64,000 nt of DNA from Burkholderia seminalis DSM 23518. Its GTDB lineage: Bacteria; Pseudomonadota; Gammaproteobacteria; Burkholderiales; Burkholderiaceae. This document shows, in pieces, positions 56,162 to 64,000 of this stretch (its first letter is position 1; each line of letters starts with the position of its first letter). The stretch lies in assembly GCF_902832885.1 (NCBI RefSeq), contig NZ_CADFDK010000001.1:868001-932000 (forward strand), given 5' to 3'. The position numbers and the translations under genes are program-made. Below the pieces are notes generated by a model. It was not told where the DNA came from. It worked only from the letters and a program-made list of their open reading frames with translations, and ran no database searches.

Positions 56162-57580
56162 ATGTCTTCCGAAGCTTTCGTTTCCGCGTGCCGCGACGCG
56201 CTCGGCACCGACCACGTGCTGACCGATCCGCACGATACCGAACCGTTCCTGACCGACTGGCGACGCCGCTACAAGGGCGCCGCGTGCGCGGTGCTGAAGC
56301 CCGCGAACACGGTCGAAGTCGCCGCGCTCGTGAAGCTGGCCAACGCGCACGGCGTCGCGCTCGTGCCGCAAGGCGGCAACACGGGCCTCGCCGGGGGCGC
56401 CACACCCGATGCGAGCGGCAGCCAGGCCGTGCTGAGCCTCGCGCGCCTGAACCGCGTGCGGGCGCTCGATCCGCACAACAATACGATCACCGTCGAAGCC
56501 GGCGTGATCCTCGCCGACGTGCAGGCGCGCGCCCGCGAAGGCGGCCGGCTGTTCGCGCTGAGCCTCGCGGCGGAGGGCAGCTGCACGATCGGCGGCAACC
56601 TGTCGACCAATGCGGGCGGCACCGCGGTGCTGCGCTACGGCAACGCGCGCGAGCTGTGCCTCGGGCTCGAGGTCGTGACGCCGCAGGGCGAGATCTGGGA
56701 CGGCCTGCGCGGACTGCGCAAGGACAACACGGGCTACGACCTGCGCGACCTGTTCATCGGCGCGGAAGGCACGCTCGGGATCATCACGGCGGCCGTGATG
56801 AAGCTGCATCCGCTGCCGGCCGCGCAGGTCACGGCACTCGCCGCGCTCGAATCGCCGCACGCGGCGCTCGACTTCCTGTCGCTCGCGCAGCGCGCGGCCG
56901 GGCCGCTCCTGACCGGCTTCGAGCTGATGTCGGATTTCTGCATGCAGCTGGTCGGCAAGCACTACCCGCAACTGCGCTACCCGTTCGCGCAGACGCACGC
57001 GCAGACGGTGCTGCTCGAGCTGTCCGACAACGAAAGCGAAGCGCATGCGCGCGCGCTGTTCGAGAAACTGATGGAAGAAGCGTTCGAGGCCGGGCTCGTG
57101 GTCGACGCGGTGGTCGCGGAGAATCTCGCGCAGTCGCGCGCGTTCTGGGACCTGCGCGAGCACATCCCGCTCGCGCAGGCCGACGAAGGGCTCAACATCA
57201 AGCACGACATCGCGGTGCCGATCTCGTCGATCGCGCGCTTCATCGACGAGACCGACGCGGCGATCCAGCAGGCCGCGCCGGGCGCGCGGATGGTCACGTT
57301 CGGCCACCTCGGCGACGGCAACCTCCACTACAACGTACAGATGCCCGAAGGCGGCGACGCGAAGGCGTTCCTCGCGGCGTTCCAGGCGCCGATCAACCGG
57401 ATCGTCTACGACAACGTGCACCGCCACCACGGCACGATCAGCGCGGAGCACGGGATCGGCCAGCTGAAGATCGACGACGCGCAGCGCTACAAGTCGCCGG
57501 TCGAAACGACGCTGATGCGCACGCTGAAGACCGCGCTCGACCCGCGCGGCCTGATGAATCCCGGCAAGATCCTGCACTGA
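56162..57580 (+). CDS. FAD-binding D-2-hydroxyacid dehydrogenase (D-lactate/D-2-hydroxyglutarate type)
   Basis: A 472-residue flavoprotein with an N-terminal PCMH/FAD_binding_4 domain (VPQGGNTGLAGGATPDASGSQAVLSLARLNRV; then GGNLSTNAGGTAVLRYGNARELCLGLEVV) and a C-terminal FAD-oxidase domain (TFGHLGDGNLHYNVQMP, catalytic His; HHGTISAEHGIGQLK). The start at 56162 is chosen from three adjacent starts because AAGG lies 5 nt before it. The substrate could be D-lactate, D-2-hydroxyglutarate or glycolate. Confidence 0.9.
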   Translation: MSSEAFVSACRDALGTDHVLTDPHDTEPFLTDWRRRYKGAACAVLKPANTVEVAALVKLANAHGVALVPQGGNTGLAGGATPDASGSQAVLSLARLNRVRALDPHNNTITVEAGVILADVQARAREGGRLFALSLAAEGSCTIGGNLSTNAGGTAVLRYGNARELCLGLEVVTPQGEIWDGLRGLRKDNTGYDLRDLFIGAEGTLGIITAAVMKLHPLPAAQVTALAALESPHAALDFLSLAQRAAGPLLTGFELMSDFCMQLVGKHYPQLRYPFAQTHAQTVLLELSDNESEAHARALFEKLMEEAFEAGLVVDAVVAENLAQSRAFWDLREHIPLAQADEGLNIKHDIAVPISSIARFIDETDAAIQQAAPGARMVTFGHLGDGNLHYNVQMPEGGDAKAFLAAFQAPINRIVYDNVHRHHGTISAEHGIGQLKIDDAQRYKSPVETTLMRTLKTALDPRGLMNPGKILH

Positions 57581-57605
57581 AGCCGCCCACTTCGGAGCCC
57601 CGCCC

Positions 57606-58436
57606 GTGAAAATCCGCGTCCTGTCCGACCTGCATCTCGAAAGCAACCTGCCCGATGCGATCCCGCACGCCGACGCGGATCTCGTCGTGCTGGCCGGCGA
57701 CATCCACAATCACGCGGAAGGCCTGCGCTGGGCCGCCGAAACGTTCGACCCCGCCGTGCCCGTGATCTACGTGCCGGGCAACCACGAGTACTACGACGGG
57801 GAATTCGGCGCGCTGGAGACGGCGATGCGTGACGCCGCGCACTCGCTCGACAACCTGCATTACCTGAACAACAGCGTCTACGTCGATCCCGGGCAACGCT
57901 TCCGCGTGCTCGGCACGACGCTCTGGGCCGATTTTTCGCTGTTCGGCCAAGACGAAGCCAGCCAGGCCGGCGCAATCGAGGCCGCGCTGCGCGTGATGCT
58001 CGATTTCAAGGGACTGATCCAGGTGACGCGGCCGCACGACGCGGCGCTGCATGCGGCGCCGGGTGCGCCTGAACGGGATTTCTCGCCGGCCGACGCGATC
58101 GCGCTGCACCGGCAAAGCCGGACCTGGCTGGAAACGCGGCTCGCGACACCGTTCGCGGGCAAGACGATCGTCGTCACCCATCATGCGCCACATCGGCGCT
58201 CGCTTGCGGAACGTTATGCGACGGATCTCGCTTCGGCGGGGTTCGTGACGGACATGGCGGAACTGGTGCGGCCGCCGGTGGATCTGTGGCTCCACGGCCA
58301 CACTCATACGTCATTCGACTACGTTGCGGACGGCGGCACGCGCGTGGTGTGCAACCCGCGCGGCTACCTTCACCGTCGTACCGGCGAACGGGAAAATCCC
58401 GCGTTCGCGTGGGACAAGGTGGTCGAGCTCGGCTGA
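57606..58436 (+). CDS. Calcineurin-like metallophosphoesterase
   Basis: A 276-residue two-metal phosphoesterase. The five motifs are SDLHLE, AGDIHN, GNHEYY, THHAPH and GHTHTSF, which carry the Asp, His and Asn ligands. GAGC-like sequence lies before the ATG at 57606. It is 25 bp after the dehydrogenase gene and may be cotranscribed. The family includes nucleotidases, Ser/Thr phosphatases and nucleases; no substrate is indicated. Confidence 0.92.
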   Translation: MKIRVLSDLHLESNLPDAIPHADADLVVLAGDIHNHAEGLRWAAETFDPAVPVIYVPGNHEYYDGEFGALETAMRDAAHSLDNLHYLNNSVYVDPGQRFRVLGTTLWADFSLFGQDEASQAGAIEAALRVMLDFKGLIQVTRPHDAALHAAPGAPERDFSPADAIALHRQSRTWLETRLATPFAGKTIVVTHHAPHRRSLAERYATDLASAGFVTDMAELVRPPVDLWLHGHTHTSFDYVADGGTRVVCNPRGYLHRRTGERENPAFAWDKVVELG

Positions 58437-58448
58437 ACACCGGCTCGC

Positions 58449-58469
58449 CAGGCCGCCTTGCGCGGCCTG
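58449..58469 (+). terminator. Hairpin after the metallophosphoesterase gene
   Basis: Stem CAGGCCGC/GCGGCCTG with loop CTTGC and no T-tract. A weak terminator or transcript-end structure. Confidence 0.4.
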
Positions 58470-58495
58470 CCCGCCTCCCCGCGCGTACGGCAGGA

Positions 58496-58648
58496 TCAGC
58501 GGCCGGGGCGGCGCGGCTCGCGCACCCGTACCGGAACCGGCTTCATCTGCGCCTTCGCCTTCATCGCACGCAGCAGGTCGCGGGTCGCCGCGGCGGCAGC
58601 GGCTGCGCCCAGCAGGACGCCAAGGCCGATCATCAGGTGCGTATCCAT
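58496..58648 (-). CDS. Small single-span membrane protein
   Basis: A 50-residue frame with GGAG six bases before the ATG at 58648 and stop at 58496-58498. The N-terminus MDTHLMIGLGVLLGAAAA is a membrane segment and the C-terminal half is strongly basic with Pro/Arg (RVREPRRPGR). Codon third positions are almost all G or C. Convergent with the metallophosphoesterase gene. No family recognised. Confidence 0.55.
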   Translation of the reverse strand: MDTHLMIGLGVLLGAAAAAAATRDLLRAMKAKAQMKPVPVRVREPRRPGR

Positions 58649-58765
58649 CGCTACTCCGGGGTTGCGTATCTCGTTAATCCCTACAGTATCAAACTGTCTG
58701 ACACGCGTTCGTAAAAAAATGTTGCGTGAAGGACAAATCTCGTCAGATGGCGGCCAACCGCGCCG

Positions 58766-59707
58766 TCATGTCGCACGCGTGTATTGCTCGAGCGCGGCCT
58801 CGTCGGCCTTGAGCGTGACCGGCAACTCGTCGCGCAGGAAATCGACCCAGGTGCGGATTTTCGCGTCGAGGTACTGGCGCGACGGGTACAGCGCGTAGAT
58901 GTTCATCACGTGCGACCGGTACTCCGGCATCACGCGCACGATGTGCCCGCTGCGCAGCCAGCCGATCGCCGAATAGAGCGGCAGCCCGCCGATCCCCATC
59001 CCCTCCCGCACGGCCACCGCAAGCGCCTCGGCGACGTTCACGCGAAACGGCGGCGCCGCGATCGGGACGACCTCGTCGCCGTTCGGCCCCGCCAGCGCCC
59101 ATTCGTCGAAGTGAAAGCCCGGCGCGACCATCCCGAGGCACACGTGCTGCGCGAGATCGGCCGGCCGCTGCGGCACGCCATGCGCCTCGACGTAGCCGGG
59201 CGACGCACACACGACGCTGTAGCTCTCGCCGAGCCGCTGCGACACGAGCCCCGAATCGGGCAGGTCGCGGCCGACGACGATCGCCACGTCGTACCCCTCG
59301 TCGAGCAGGTCGGGCATCCGCTGCGCGAGCGTCAGCTCGACGTGCACGTCCGGATAACGCTCGCGGTAGCGCGCGATCGCCGGCACCAGGTAGTGCTGGC
59401 CGAGGCTCGTGAAGCAATGGACCTTCAGCTTGCCCGACGGGCGCGCGTGCGCGTCGCCGGCCTCGGCTTCGGCCTGGTCGACGTACGCCAGGATCTGCTC
59501 GCAGCGCTGCAGATAGCGCTCGCCGGCTTCGGTCAACGCGATCCGGCGCGTCGTGCGGTTCAGGAGACGCGTGCGCAAGTGCGCCTCGAGATCCGAGACC
59601 GCGCGCGACGCGTAGGCGGTGGTCGAATTCATCTGCTGGGCGGCCGCGGTAAAGCTTCCCGCGTCCACCACGCGGACGAACACCCGCATGTTTTGTAGCG
59701 TATCCAT
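58766..59707 (-). CDS. LysR-family regulator divergent from the FUSC-type efflux operon
   Basis: A 313-residue regulator with DNA-binding helix MRVFVRVVDAGSFTAAAQQMNSTTAYASRAVSDLEAHL and an effector domain starting near 92. The ATG at 59707 (MDTLQNMR) is used, since the longer frame to 59755 would overlap the operator region. The arrangement resembles aaeR with aaeXAB in enterobacteria, where aromatic carboxylic acids are the inducers. The ligand here is inferred only. Confidence 0.9.
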   Translation of the reverse strand: MDTLQNMRVFVRVVDAGSFTAAAQQMNSTTAYASRAVSDLEAHLRTRLLNRTTRRIALTEAGERYLQRCEQILAYVDQAEAEAGDAHARPSGKLKVHCFTSLGQHYLVPAIARYRERYPDVHVELTLAQRMPDLLDEGYDVAIVVGRDLPDSGLVSQRLGESYSVVCASPGYVEAHGVPQRPADLAQHVCLGMVAPGFHFDEWALAGPNGDEVVPIAAPPFRVNVAEALAVAVREGMGIGGLPLYSAIGWLRSGHIVRVMPEYRSHVMNIYALYPSRQYLDAKIRTWVDFLRDELPVTLKADEAALEQYTRAT

Positions 59708-59734
59708 CCCATTACCCGTTTGAATCCGGACGGA

Positions 59735-59755
59735 TTGTTGCACAGGGGCCAACAA
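59735..59755. promoter_or_regulatory. Inverted repeat in the LysR-efflux divergent region
   Basis: TTGTTG (59735-59740) and CAACAA (59750-59755) are exact inverted arms 9 bp apart, close to the T-N11-A layout of LysR sites. It lies next to the LysR start and about 70 bp upstream of the operon -10. Confidence 0.55.
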
Positions 59756-59821
59756 ATATTATCTCAGGATTCGTAAAAATGACTTGCACCGTTGTCCATT
59801 TATTCAGGAATCACCGAAAAA

Positions 59822-59827
59822 TATAAT
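59822..59827 (+). promoter_or_regulatory. -10 element of the efflux operon
   Basis: A perfect TATAAT 38 bp before the GTG start. The -35 at 17 bp is TTTATT, a weak match, as expected for a promoter needing an activator. Confidence 0.6.
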
Positions 59828-59864
59828 CGCATCCGACTCATCTATATCCGAAAGGGAGAAAATC

Positions 59865-61463
59865 GTGCAGTCTCCGGCGACAAAAGGGACGCTCGCACTG
59901 GCGGTTCTTGCAGTCTCATTAATAATGGCCGGTTGTGCGAGCATGGGCGACAACAAGACCCAGTCCACGCGTATCGAAGCGAACACGCTCGACGCCGGCG
60001 CGGCCATCCGCGCGGCCGACCGCGACGCCGGCTGGCCCGCCGCCGACTGGTGGCGCGCGTACCGCGACCCGCAGCTCGATGCATGGATCGCCACCGCCCA
60101 GGCCGGCAATCCGACCCTCGCGGCGGCCGAGGCCCGCGTGCGCGAAGCGCAGGCGATGGCGCGCGTCGCCCGGTCGGCCGAACTGCCGCAGATCAACGGC
60201 AATCTGTCGCTGATGCGCCAGCACTGGCCGGACAACGTGTACTACGGCCCGGGCCCGCTCGCGAACACCGACACCTGGAACAATACCGGCACCCTCGGCC
60301 TGTCGTACCACCTCGACCTGTGGGGCAAGGACAAGAACGCGACCGAGCGCGCGCTCGACACCGCACATGCGACCGCCGCCGACGCGCGTGCGGCGAAGCT
60401 CGAACTCGAAGTCAACGTGGTGCGCGCGTATGTCGGCATGTCGATGAACTACGCGCTGCTCGACCTCGCGTATGAAACGTTCGAACGCCAGCGTTCGCTC
60501 GCCGATCTCGCGCGCAAGCGGCTGCAGGCGGGCCTCGGCACGCAGCTCGAAGTGAGCCAGGCGGAATCGACGCTGCCCGACTACGAGCGCCAGATCGACA
60601 GCTATGAGGAAGCGATCCAGCTCGCGCGCCACCAGCTCGCCGCCCTGGCCGGCAAGGGCCCGGGCGCCGGCGACGCGATCAAGCGGCCGCGACTGTCGCT
60701 CGATGCGCCGGCCGGGCTGCCGTCGGCGCTGCCGGCCGACCTGCTCGGCCGCCGCCCCGACGTCGTCGCGGCGCGCTGGACGGTCGATGCGCAGGCACGC
60801 GGCATCGACGTCGCGAAGGCATCGTTCTACCCGAACATCGACCTGCTCGCGACGGTCGGCGGGTTCGGCGTGACCGCGCCGTTCACCGACTTCCTGCGCG
60901 CGATGAACGGCGGCTGGACGGCCGGCCCCGCGCTGTCGCTGCCGATCTTCGAAGGCGGCCGGCTGCGTGCGCAGCTCGGCGCGGCGAACGCCGGCTACGA
61001 CCAGGCGGTCGAGCGCTACAACCAGACGATCGTCGGCGCGCTCAAGGACATCGCCGACCAGGTCGTGCGGATCCGCTCGCTCGATACGCAGAAGAAGGAC
61101 GCCGCGCGCTCGGTGGCGGCCAACGACCGCAGCTACCAGCTGTCGCGCGAAGGCTTCCGTCGCGGGCTGACCGATTACGTGAACGTGCTGGTCGCGCAAC
61201 AGCAGTTGCTGCGCGCGCAGGAAACGGCCGCCCGCATCGACGCGGAACGCCTCGCCGCGCATGCGCAGTTGATGGCCGCGCTCGGCGGCGGCGTCGAGAC
61301 GGGCGAGGATGTGCCGCACGACGAAACGCCGGCCGCCGGCACGCCGAAAAACGGCGGCACGCAAGCGCCTTCCGGCGCACCGGCCACGAAACCGTCGGCG
61401 GCCGTCGCGCGGCCCGCAACGGTCGCGACGACCGGCACGTCCGGCTCGCCGGCCGCGCGGTAA
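59865..61463 (+). CDS. NodT-family outer-membrane efflux channel lipoprotein (second copy)
   Basis: A 532-residue TolC-like channel. The GTG start at 59865 follows AAGGGAG by 7 nt and gives a lipoprotein signal, lipobox MAGC with Cys24. An ATG start at 59784 is rejected because it would place 27 residues before the signal. Family motifs DLWGKDKNATERAL, RRPDVVAARWTVD and PIFEGGRLRAQLGAANA are present. The last ~60 residues are an Ala/Pro/Thr-rich disordered tail. It leads the FUSC operon, with the next gene 15 bp later. Confidence 0.93.
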   Translation: MQSPATKGTLALAVLAVSLIMAGCASMGDNKTQSTRIEANTLDAGAAIRAADRDAGWPAADWWRAYRDPQLDAWIATAQAGNPTLAAAEARVREAQAMARVARSAELPQINGNLSLMRQHWPDNVYYGPGPLANTDTWNNTGTLGLSYHLDLWGKDKNATERALDTAHATAADARAAKLELEVNVVRAYVGMSMNYALLDLAYETFERQRSLADLARKRLQAGLGTQLEVSQAESTLPDYERQIDSYEEAIQLARHQLAALAGKGPGAGDAIKRPRLSLDAPAGLPSALPADLLGRRPDVVAARWTVDAQARGIDVAKASFYPNIDLLATVGGFGVTAPFTDFLRAMNGGWTAGPALSLPIFEGGRLRAQLGAANAGYDQAVERYNQTIVGALKDIADQVVRIRSLDTQKKDAARSVAANDRSYQLSREGFRRGLTDYVNVLVAQQQLLRAQETAARIDAERLAAHAQLMAALGGGVETGEDVPHDETPAAGTPKNGGTQAPSGAPATKPSAAVARPATVATTGTSGSPAAR

Positions 61464-61478
61464 CGCGGAGCAACCGCC

Positions 61479-63683
61479 ATGTCAGCCTCCTCCCCCGCTT
61501 CCACGCCCGCCGGCGGCCCGTTCGCGGCCTGGTCCGCCGCGTTCGGCGACTGGGCCCGCACCGACGGCGCCGCGTGGCTCTATCTGTTCAAGGCGCTGCT
61601 CGCCGCGTTCATCGCGACCGGCGTGTCGATGCGGCTCGACCTGCCCGCGCCGAAAACGGCGATGACGACGGTGTTCATCGTGATGCAGCCGCAAAGCGGC
61701 GCGGTGCTCGCGAAGAGCTTCTACCGCGTCGCCGGCACGATCTTCGGGCTCATCGCGACGCTCACGTTCGTCGGGCTGTTCCCGCAGCAGCCGCAATTGT
61801 TCCTGCTGGCCGTCGCGCTGTGGGTCGCGCTGTGCACGGCCGGCGCCGCGCGCAACCGCAACTTCCGCAGCTACGGCTTCCTGCTGGCCGGCTATACGAC
61901 CGCGCTGATCGGACTGCCCGCGTCGCAGCACCCGGACGGCGCGTTCATGAGCGCGATGACGCGCGTGGCCGAAATCATGGTCGGGATCGTGTCGGCCGGC
62001 GTGGTCAGCGCGCTCGTGTTTCCGCAGACCACCGGCGAACAGATGCGCACGACGGTACGCAAGCGTTTCGGCAGCTTCGTCGACTACGTTGCATCGGCGC
62101 TGTCGGGCAAGCTCGATCGCGCGCATATCGAAACCATCCATACGCGCTTCGTCGCCGACGTGGTCGGGTTCGAGGCCGCGCGCAGCATGGCCGTGTTCGA
62201 GGATCCGGACACGCGGATGCGCAGCGGCCGCCTCGCGCGGCTGAACAGCGAATTCATGAGCGCGTCGAGCCGCTTCCATGCGCTGCACCAGCTGATGAAC
62301 CGGCTGCATGCGGCCGGCGCACAGGCCGCGATCGACGCGATCGAGCCGTATTTCCGCGAAATCGCGCCGCTGCTGCTGACGCACACCGGCGAACCGGTGC
62401 GCACGGCGGCCGACGCGGGCCACGCGGCCGAGCAACTGCTCGCCTGGCGCGACGCGCTGCCGCGCCGCATCCGTGCGACACGCGCGACGCTCGAAACGCA
62501 GCCGGACTTTCCGCTGCTCGACTTCGACACGGCCGCCGAGCTGCTGTACCGCTTCATCACCGACCTGCACGAGTACGCGGCCACCTACGCGTCGCTGTCG
62601 ACCGCGACGCACGAGCGCGAACGCTGGATCGAGCGCTACGAGCCGCGCACCAACCTGACCGCGATGGTGATCGCGGCGATCCGCACCGCGACCGTGATCC
62701 TCGTGCTCGGCTGGTTCTGGATCGAGACCGCGTGGCCGAGCGGCGTGACGCTCACGCTGACGGCGGCGGCCACCTGCGCCCTCGCGTCGTCGACGCCGCG
62801 CCCGACCGCGATGTCCGCGCAGATGGGCATGGGCACGGCGCTCGCCGTCTGCACCGGCTTCCTGCTGACGTTCGGCATCTATCCGCACATCGACGGGTTC
62901 CCGCTGCTGTGCGTCGCGCTCGCGCCGCTGCTCGCGATCGGCATCTTCATGACGCTGAAGCCGAAGCTCGCCGGGTATGGAATGGGCTACCTGATTTTCT
63001 TCAGCTTCCTCGCCGGTCCGGACAACATCACGCACTACGATCCGACCAGCTTCATGAACGATGCGCTCGCGCTCGTGCTGTCGATGCTGGTGTCGGCGAT
63101 CGCGTTCGCGGTACTGTTCCCGCCGACCGCGCCGTGGCTGAAGAAGCGGCTGTTCGCCGACCTCCGCCACCAGGCCGTCGCGGCCGGTCATGCACGGCTC
63201 GCCGGCTTGCGCACGCGCTTCGAAAGCGGCGCACGTGACCTGATGTACCAGGCGCACACGCTGTCGGCCGACCAGCCCGACGTGCAGCGCGACGCGCTGC
63301 GCTGGATGTTCGCGGTGCTCGAAGCCGGCAACGCGACGATCGACCTGCGCCACGAGCTGGCGACGCTGCCGCCCGACCCGCGCTATGCGCCGGCGATGCC
63401 GTGGCGCCGTGCGATCGAGACGATGCGCACCGCGCTGGCCACGCTGTTCTCGAAGCCGAACGCCGCGCGGTTCGACGCGACGCTCGCCGCGACCAATGCG
63501 GCGATCGACGCGACGCGGCAGACGCTCGATGCGTTCGAGCCGTCGCGCGAGGAGCGCCACCGGCTGCAGCGCATCCTGAGCCACCTGCATTTCGTGCGTA
63601 CCGCGCTGCTCGATCCGGAATCGCCGCTCGAGCCGCTTCACCGCAACCGCCCCGTGCGTCCCCAACCAGGAGCCTCGTCATGA
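61479..63683 (+). CDS. FUSC-family (AaeB-like) inner-membrane efflux protein
   Basis: A 734-residue membrane protein of the aromatic acid exporter/fusaric acid resistance family. Two blocks of membrane segments are visible, the first in residues ~28-190 (LYLFKALLAAFIATGVSMRLDLPAPKTAMTTVFIVMQPQSGAVLAKSFYR) and the second in ~395-545. Each block is followed by a cytoplasmic helical region. The stop overlaps the start of the next gene. It exports small aromatic or organic acids together with the adaptor and channel. Confidence 0.93.
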   Translation: MSASSPASTPAGGPFAAWSAAFGDWARTDGAAWLYLFKALLAAFIATGVSMRLDLPAPKTAMTTVFIVMQPQSGAVLAKSFYRVAGTIFGLIATLTFVGLFPQQPQLFLLAVALWVALCTAGAARNRNFRSYGFLLAGYTTALIGLPASQHPDGAFMSAMTRVAEIMVGIVSAGVVSALVFPQTTGEQMRTTVRKRFGSFVDYVASALSGKLDRAHIETIHTRFVADVVGFEAARSMAVFEDPDTRMRSGRLARLNSEFMSASSRFHALHQLMNRLHAAGAQAAIDAIEPYFREIAPLLLTHTGEPVRTAADAGHAAEQLLAWRDALPRRIRATRATLETQPDFPLLDFDTAAELLYRFITDLHEYAATYASLSTATHERERWIERYEPRTNLTAMVIAAIRTATVILVLGWFWIETAWPSGVTLTLTAAATCALASSTPRPTAMSAQMGMGTALAVCTGFLLTFGIYPHIDGFPLLCVALAPLLAIGIFMTLKPKLAGYGMGYLIFFSFLAGPDNITHYDPTSFMNDALALVLSMLVSAIAFAVLFPPTAPWLKKRLFADLRHQAVAAGHARLAGLRTRFESGARDLMYQAHTLSADQPDVQRDALRWMFAVLEAGNATIDLRHELATLPPDPRYAPAMPWRRAIETMRTALATLFSKPNAARFDATLAATNAAIDATRQTLDAFEPSREERHRLQRILSHLHFVRTALLDPESPLEPLHRNRPVRPQPGASS

Positions 63684-63883
63684 TGCCGCGTGAAATCGCC
63701 ATTCTCGATGCCTACATGCCCACGGTGGTGCTGATGTTCGTCCTGGGCGCGCTCGCGACCTGGGCCGTCGACCGCCTGCTCGCCTATACGGGCCTCTACC
63801 GCCTCGTCTGGCACCCGTCGCTGTTCCGGGCCTGCCTTCTCGTCTGCATTTGCGGCGGACTGAGTCTCGCCGTTTACCGTTGA
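63680..63883 (+). CDS. DUF1656 (AaeX-like) small membrane protein
   Basis: A 67-residue protein with two hydrophobic segments (YMPTVVLMFVLGALATWAV and FRACLLVCICGGLSLAVY). It overlaps the FUSC stop codon and has AGGAG before the ATG. This gene type sits between the FUSC and adaptor genes in AaeXAB-like operons. Its function is not established; a subunit of the exporter is inferred from the constant linkage. Confidence 0.9.
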   Translation: MMPREIAILDAYMPTVVLMFVLGALATWAVDRLLAYTGLYRLVWHPSLFRACLLVCICGGLSLAVYR

Positions 63884-63895
63884 TTCCGAACCATC

Positions 63896-64000
63896 ATGAT
63901 TCTCAGAAAACTCTTCGGCTTCGTCGCGACCGCCGTCATCCTTCTCGTCGCGATCCTGATCGGGCGCTCGCTGTGGGTGCACTACATGGACGATCCGTGG
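63896..64000 (+). CDS. HlyD-family adaptor (AaeA-like), start only
   Basis: The first 35 codons of a gene that continues past the right edge. MILRKLFGFVATAVILLVAILIGRSLW is a membrane anchor of the kind that begins periplasmic adaptors. Its place after the DUF1656 gene predicts an AaeA-type adaptor joining the FUSC protein to the outer-membrane channel. The identity is therefore based mainly on order. Confidence 0.75.
   Translation, partial: MILRKLFGFVATAVILLVAILIGRSLWVHYMDDPW

Noticed and set aside
58784-59698. Plus-strand open frame opposite the LysR gene
   Set aside because: Shadow of the regulator; composition Arg/His/Asp/Val-rich without family features.
61482-63665. Long minus-strand open frame opposite the FUSC gene
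   Set aside because: Arg/His-rich shadow; the plus strand has membrane segments, start and ribosome-binding site of a real family.

Overview
The window looks like a stretch of the large chromosome of a Burkholderia species, most likely of the B. cepacia complex. The base composition is very GC-rich with strong G/C third-position bias. The order rimP-nusA-infB-rbfA-truB, the order thrS-infC-rpmI-rplT-pheS-pheT-ihfA-merR, and the two NodT-type lipoprotein efflux channels are what I know from that genus. This is recognition from memory; no database search was run. There are no rRNA genes, CRISPR arrays, prophages or intact insertion sequences. Two tRNA genes are present (Pro-GGG and Val-GAC).

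Layout. 1-1073: start of typA/bipA (minus). 1340-6333: a MarR regulator followed by an EmrAB-type drug efflux operon with its own outer-membrane channel. 6436-13076: the translation/transcription operon rimP-nusA-infB-rbfA-truB (minus), with its promoter and a terminator-like hairpin in its leader. 13316-16159: rluB and scpB. 16432-18612: an aminotransferase and a LysR regulator. 18613-23044: mostly small, poorly characterised genes, including a solitary transposase-like N-terminal domain, two small exported proteins, a YdcF-like membrane protein, and a minus-strand unit with no recognisable large protein that looks like a small RNA gene. 23045-25344: bamC, tRNA-Pro and a methyltransferase. 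26021-28231: a large exported protein built from two copies of the same ~270-residue unit. 28316-36546: the thrS-to-merR operon preceded by tRNA-Val. 36633-40251: relA, ridA and an alpha/beta hydrolase.

40367-43744: a LysR regulator divergent from a three-gene set (exported SnoaL-like protein, Tat-exported polysaccharide deacetylase-like protein, and an SDR protein lacking the usual catalytic Tyr and Lys). 43821-45168: scoAB, CoA transfer to acetoacetate. 45392-49153: a PAS-LuxR regulator, a thioesterase, an SDR and ETF:ubiquinone oxidoreductase; the last two diverge across a 20-bp palindrome. 49288-58436: aroC, an LplT-PlsC fusion, a CBS protein, membrane proteins (DUF962, YihY, DUF2069), a WrbA-type quinone reductase, an FAD-linked dehydrogenase and a metallophosphoesterase. 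58766-64000: a LysR regulator divergent from a second efflux operon (outer-membrane lipoprotein channel, FUSC-type inner-membrane protein, DUF1656 protein and the start of an HlyD-type adaptor), the AaeXAB/fusaric-acid arrangement.

Most of the window is housekeeping sequence. The parts least explained by known families are the 22.6-22.9 kb minus-strand unit (a sigma-54-like promoter, a 27-codon reading frame, stacked hairpins and an intrinsic terminator), the tandem-duplicated exported protein at 26-28 kb, the structured RNA at 19.9-20.04 kb, the leader hairpin before rimP, and the LysR-controlled set at 41.4-43.7 kb.
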